DNA of 64,000 nt from Myrica gale (taxonomy: Eukaryota > Streptophyta > Magnoliopsida > Fagales > Myricaceae), in the NCBI GenBank assembly GCA_963930655.1, contig OZ005605.1:4533501-4597500 (forward strand), written 5' to 3'. Positions 60,290-64,000 of the stretch are shown here, in pieces. Position 1 is the first letter of the stretch. Each line of letters begins with the position of its first letter. Made by a program: the position numbers and the translations under genes. A model generated the notes under the pieces. It saw only the letters and a program-made list of their open reading frames with translations. It searched no databases and was not told the DNA's origin.

Positions 60290-60432
60290 GGTAAAGTCAT
60301 AGTTAGTCTTATATTTTTAGGACAAAATTAAGTTACTATCTTTATTTTTCAAACCAATAATTTGAGACCCCTATGTTTCAAAATTAACAATTAGAGATTC
60401 TTATATTTCAAAATCACTCAATCATCGCCCCC
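60290..60432 (-). repeat. Dispersed repeat, right half, inverted
   Basis: Its reverse complement (GGGGCGATGATTGAGTGATT, then TTGGTTTGAAAAATAA) matches 39815-39930. It flanks the SPIKE1 fragment on the left; the matching arm on the right is at 61315-61373. Confidence 0.6.
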
Positions 60433-60704
60433 GCAATTCCTTTGAACGCAACCTTGTAGCAGATTTGCCAGAAAGGAAGGTCGTGCACACACTCAGGACT
60501 CCACTGTTCACCTGAGGGTTACGCGGTTGGCCATAAGACATGAGAAGATTATAAACAAAGGTAAAACTAAGTCTGATATCTGGGAAAAGAAGAGGAAAGA
60601 AAGACAGAGACGGAAAATAGGAGTGACTTGAATCTGGAAGCCATTACATCAGTATACACTTTTGAAAACTAGTATTCAGAAAGCAGAACTTAACAACCAT
60701 ATCG

Positions 60705-61175
60705 ATCGCCACAACTCACCTGAACAGCAACACTGCCTTGAAGAATTCTCTGCAAGCTTTGAAAACGTGGAAGTTGATCCCCTTCAGAACTACAAGGCTT
60801 TTCATGCTCATTTTGTAGCGCAGCTGTCCGAGTTTCAATCATTCCAATAGCATTCTCTACTAGGGAAAACTCCAGAGATTCAAATTTTGTCACCAACAAC
60901 CTATTCACAAGGGCAGGGAAGGAGCCCTCAGTCTGTAGCACAGTTCGCCTTTTTCATTGGTCTTCCAATCCACCCTGGGTCTTTCCATTCTTTGTAATGG
61001 GGTATCAAATAAAAAGCGGTCAAAGACAAGTGCACGAACGCTGTCGGTGGAAAGAGAAAAGATCCTCTCACTTCTGCTTCCCAAGTCTTCATCTGCCATT
61101 ACAGGATCAACAACAGTTATCTGCAGGTAGCAGACTCCAGGTTGCAACTCATTAGCCTTCACTTGTCTAGAGTCT
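60705..61175 (-). pseudogene. SPIKE1 (DOCK-family GEF) fragment, DHR2 region, broken
   Basis: The minus-strand frame from about 61175 reads HIIPDSRQVKANELQPGVC, then MADEDLGSRSERIFSLSTDS and VFDRFLFDTP. The frame then slips at about 61000-60950, and coding resumes as LQTEGSFPALVNRLL, ENAIGMIETRTAAL and LQRILQGSVAVQV to about 60705. This is the conserved DHR2 catalytic region of plant SPIKE1, the Rac/ROP guanine-nucleotide exchange factor. About 155 residues of a protein near 1,800 aa are present, with no visible intron. It cannot encode a working GEF. It lies between inverted repeat arms. Confidence 0.85.
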
Positions 61176-61314
61176 GGAATAATGTGCAAAGTGTGGTCAT
61201 TTCACGAAGAATGGATAAACGTAAGAGAGCAAAGGCAAACTTTGGTCTTAATCTGGGCACAAAGAGAGCAAAGGTAGTCTGGTCATCCATCAATCACTTG
61301 TTAAGGACATTCTG

Positions 61315-61373
61315 GTCATTTCACGAAAACTGTCTCATTTGACAGTAAATTTAAACGGGGCGATGATTGAGTG
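61315..61373 (+). repeat. Dispersed repeat, left half
   Basis: GGTCATTTCACGAAAA, then TTTGACAGTAAATTTAAACG and GGGGCGATGATTGAGTG match 39765-39825. A second GGTCATTTCACGAAG occurs at 61195, at the very edge of the SPIKE1 fragment. Confidence 0.6.
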
Positions 61374-63127
61374 ATAAATCAAACATAAAAAATTATTATT
61401 GAGGAATCAATTGCATAAAAGTATATCTTGAGGGACCAAAATAAATCAAACATAAAAAAATATTTTAAAATTTAGATAGAAAATAATTTTTTTTGTGCAA
61501 AATGATAATTTTGTCCCTGTAATTTATTTTGGTAATGTTCATTTTATGTGGGTAATAATAATAATTTTTTAAGCTAAAAAATAAATTCCTTCCAAACTGA
61601 TAGAAAATATTAACGGAAGATGCAAAATATCAATAATTGATAGGTGCAAAATTTATTTATTTATTTTCAAATTTTGGGGCTAGGGCACCCCTGGCTTGGT
61701 CTATGAGGATACTAAATTCAACATAGAAATAATTTACCTGAAAAGGAATATTGAAATTTTTTAAAAAAATCATTTTGATATGCTTAGTAAATTTTATTTA
61801 GAGTCCGTGCTAGCAGTATAGGTTTAGGAATAGACGTTCTTTCTTTTTTCTTAATTTTTTTTTTTTGTAAGTATGCATTGTAATCACACGGAATATCAAA
61901 AGTCAGTACAAAAGTATTCACAAAGCATCATTGTAACCACTGCACTGAACAAAAAGTAAAACAACGGAAGTATGTGCTTGGCTATGGTTAGAGACACAAT
62001 AGCCAAGATAGGGCCGTTATGAAGGCAATTAAAAGATCTCCCAGCAGCTTTGGAGTCATTTGCAACGAACACAATTCGAAGATGGAATCGTTGTAGGGAA
62101 GGGAGCAGTAGTATATCTGAAAACGGTTGAGCAGAGCGCCACATCGATGTCCGGTACTAAAAAGCAGAGCACAAGGTGGCTCGGAGCAAAAAATAGAAGA
62201 AAACCCAAAATAAGCTGAAATAGTGACGATACATGAGATCCACGCGCCTCCTTATACGGCGCGGGAGGAGCACGCTATCGAGGACGAGCCACCGACCAAG
62301 ATGGAGGTGGAAGATCAAAGCACCAGGAGGAAGATGAAATTTTTCATCCACCGAAAGCAGTAGATTTGGTCTTTTTCTCTCAAAACAAAACACCCACAAA
62401 AAAAAATTGTACAAAGAAGGAAGGAGAACAAAGCGAGAGAAGGAAGAAGGAAGAGAAAGCAAAAAAAAAAAGGGAGAAAGAGGAGGGCGAAGGAAGAAGG
62501 AGCCGAATCTTAGTCTTTCGTCCCCGTAAACACAAAGTACTGACTACTGAGTAGGGAAGAGCAAAGGCATTAGAGAGAAAAGAAGAGGCTATGGTTTTTT
62601 TACCAACTTTCAAATCTTCAATTGGATTTTTGATGACTATATTTTCCGGTTGGATTTAATCACAAAATTTGGTAAGATTGAATTGACATCATGAATTCCA
62701 AAAGAAACTTGAGGATTTTAAAATGGAACAAATTCAAATCAGACTGTACAGCTCCAGACACATCCGAACTTATGGTCGGGATTGAATCTCCCAAATTCGA
62801 TGCCTTATAGACCACCACCTCATTTAATGAGGTCTGACTTGTGCCAGTTTGGTTAAGCTCTTTGTGTAGTCGGTCAGGCACAAGCCAGGTCTCCATAACT
62901 GTACCGATCAGACCACTAAAATTTATGTGCGACCAATTGTCTAATTGCTACGGCGCGAACACACTTTTTTTCAATTTTCTTACTAAATCTCTCATTTTAA
63001 ACCTCACTTCTAAATCTCCAAATCCCTAGACTCGACGAAAACTAAAAAGGGATAAAAGAAGGCTTTCATTCGTACCTACTTCAGACATTATTATCTCCCT
63101 TTCATTCGGTGAGTTTCAAACGTTCTT
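61374..63127. other. Spacer, no gene recognised
   Basis: The stretch 62100-62620 is purine-rich (plus) with long AAG/GAA runs. Frames at 62157-62613 are low-complexity. A minus-strand frame at 62896-62660 (METWLVPDRLHKELNQTGTS) is open but unrecognised. Confidence 0.4.
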
Positions 63128-63297
63128 CGTTTCATTTGTTCAGCTTGTTTTTAAACTTATTCACTCCCTTAAGTTGCTCAATTTGTATGTATTCAAATAG
63201 AGAGAGAGAGTTTCATATGTTTAGCTTGTTTTTAAGCTTATCTTCTCCCTTAAATTGCTCAATTTATTTGTATTCAAGTGAAGAGAGAGTGAGAGTC
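63128..63297 (+). repeat. Tandem duplication, about 82 bp unit
   Basis: GTTTCATTTGTTCAGCTTG...TATTCAAATAGAGAGAGA is followed at once by a diverged second copy (GTTTCATATGTTTAGCTTG...TATTCAAGTGAAGAGAGA). Confidence 0.75.
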
Positions 63298-64000
63298 TCA
63301 TAATTTTTTTTATTGGTATATTCTATGCAGTAATGAGTGCGAGAGTGAGATTGTTTAAAGAGTGAGTTTGGAAGGGTTTTATAAGGTGAGTTCAGAGGGA
63401 GGCTGTAACTTTTCTAGCAACAAAATGAAGGCTTGCTTTTTATTCAAGTAAATTTGTTTGTTTTAACTCTTATTAAATGAATTAAACCAATATTTACTTT
63501 TCAAACTTATACATACCTATTGATTAATTTGCTTGTAAGTTATCTACATGCTAAGTGTTATTTTTTATCTTTTTCGGAATTTTGAGAAATGAAGTCTTGT
63601 TTTTTATGATCAGGGAAGAAAAGAAAAAAGAAAAACTTATAATTTCACATTTTATTTGAAAAAGGTACTTTAGAACTCCACATAAGATAACCTCTAGACA
63701 ATTATGTGACGTGCAAAATGTTAGAAATGTAACCAGCCTAATGATTCGTCAAGGGTTTATGTGATCATTTAATTTTCTTTTTTTTTTGTCAAGAGTTTGT
63801 GTAAAATAATGTTATTGGTAGACACAAAAATAGTAAAGTAGATTACATGTGATCATCTAGTTTGGGAATCGGACCTTACCCCAATCTATCAAAAACAGAT
63901 TACGGGAATTTGGTGAGTATACTAGTAAAGAATTATTGTTATGATTAAAATAAATCTTTTAGAAATTTCTAAGCGATAAAACTTAAACCAGTGATAGAAA
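63298..64000. other. AT-rich spacer to window end
   Basis: No coding frame, RNA gene or element end was seen. Confidence 0.5.

Noticed and set aside
60705-60731. Possible exon end (CAG/GTGAGT) in the SPIKE1 fragment
   Set aside because: The same bases align with SPIKE1 coding sequence (QVNSG), so the GTGAGT is exon-derived and not evidence of an intron.
62366-62613. Lys/Glu-rich plus frame and Phe/Ser-rich minus frame
   Set aside because: Both come from a purine-rich simple tract (AAG, GAA runs) and look like an old UTR or microsatellite, not genes.

Overview
This window looks like nuclear DNA of a eudicot, possibly woody, plant. The AT-rich spacers, GT-AG introns, plant-only families (MLO, DUF1685, HIP1-type RING-H2) and nested plant transposons all point that way. 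I cannot name the species. Three host protein genes can be rebuilt exon by exon, all on the minus strand: a DUF1685 protein (7153-6252, 2 exons, 271 aa), an MLO seven-membrane protein (30005-23752, 15 exons, 553 aa) and a HIP1/RHG1A-type RING-H2 E3 ligase (52505-49028, 6 coding exons, 548 aa, apparently with a 5'-UTR intron of more than 6 kb). One tRNA-Pro(AGG) lies at 34105-34176 on the plus strand.

Layout. 1-3505: right-hand part of a CACTA DNA transposon (copy A). 4965-5263: a short hAT-like MITE. 6252-7153: the DUF1685 gene. 7855-13430: a chimeric retroelement, with a TRIM-type left end joined to a Ty1/copia element, the whole flanked by one 5-bp target duplication. 14159-22994: a CACTA element (C) that carries protein-kinase gene pieces and is itself split by a second CACTA element (B, 15982-21891) related to copy A. 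23752-30005: the MLO gene, with a 1.9-kb hAT element in intron 5. 31617-32946: two MITEs in tandem. 34446-35396: a retroposed segment with an 18-bp target duplication. 38990-39762: an NLR-type LRR pseudogene split by a hAT MITE. 42530-46252: a 3.7-kb solo Ty3/gypsy LTR sitting in a tandem duplication. 49028-59330: the RING gene. 60705-61175: a broken SPIKE1 (DOCK GEF) fragment between inverted arms. The remainder is AT-rich spacer.

The host genes do not form an operon or an evident pathway. MLO proteins are calmodulin-binding membrane proteins linked to powdery mildew susceptibility, and an LRR resistance-gene relic lies 9 kb away, but no functional link can be claimed. The strongest observations are the chimeric TRIM/copia element, an MLO exon 3 donor that reads AT where GT is expected, host-gene fragments (STY-type kinase, CCT1, SPIKE1) carried in or beside mobile DNA, and a minisatellite that includes the 5' splice-site region of a RING-gene intron. 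I found no CRISPR array, no operon-like module and no clearly new protein system.
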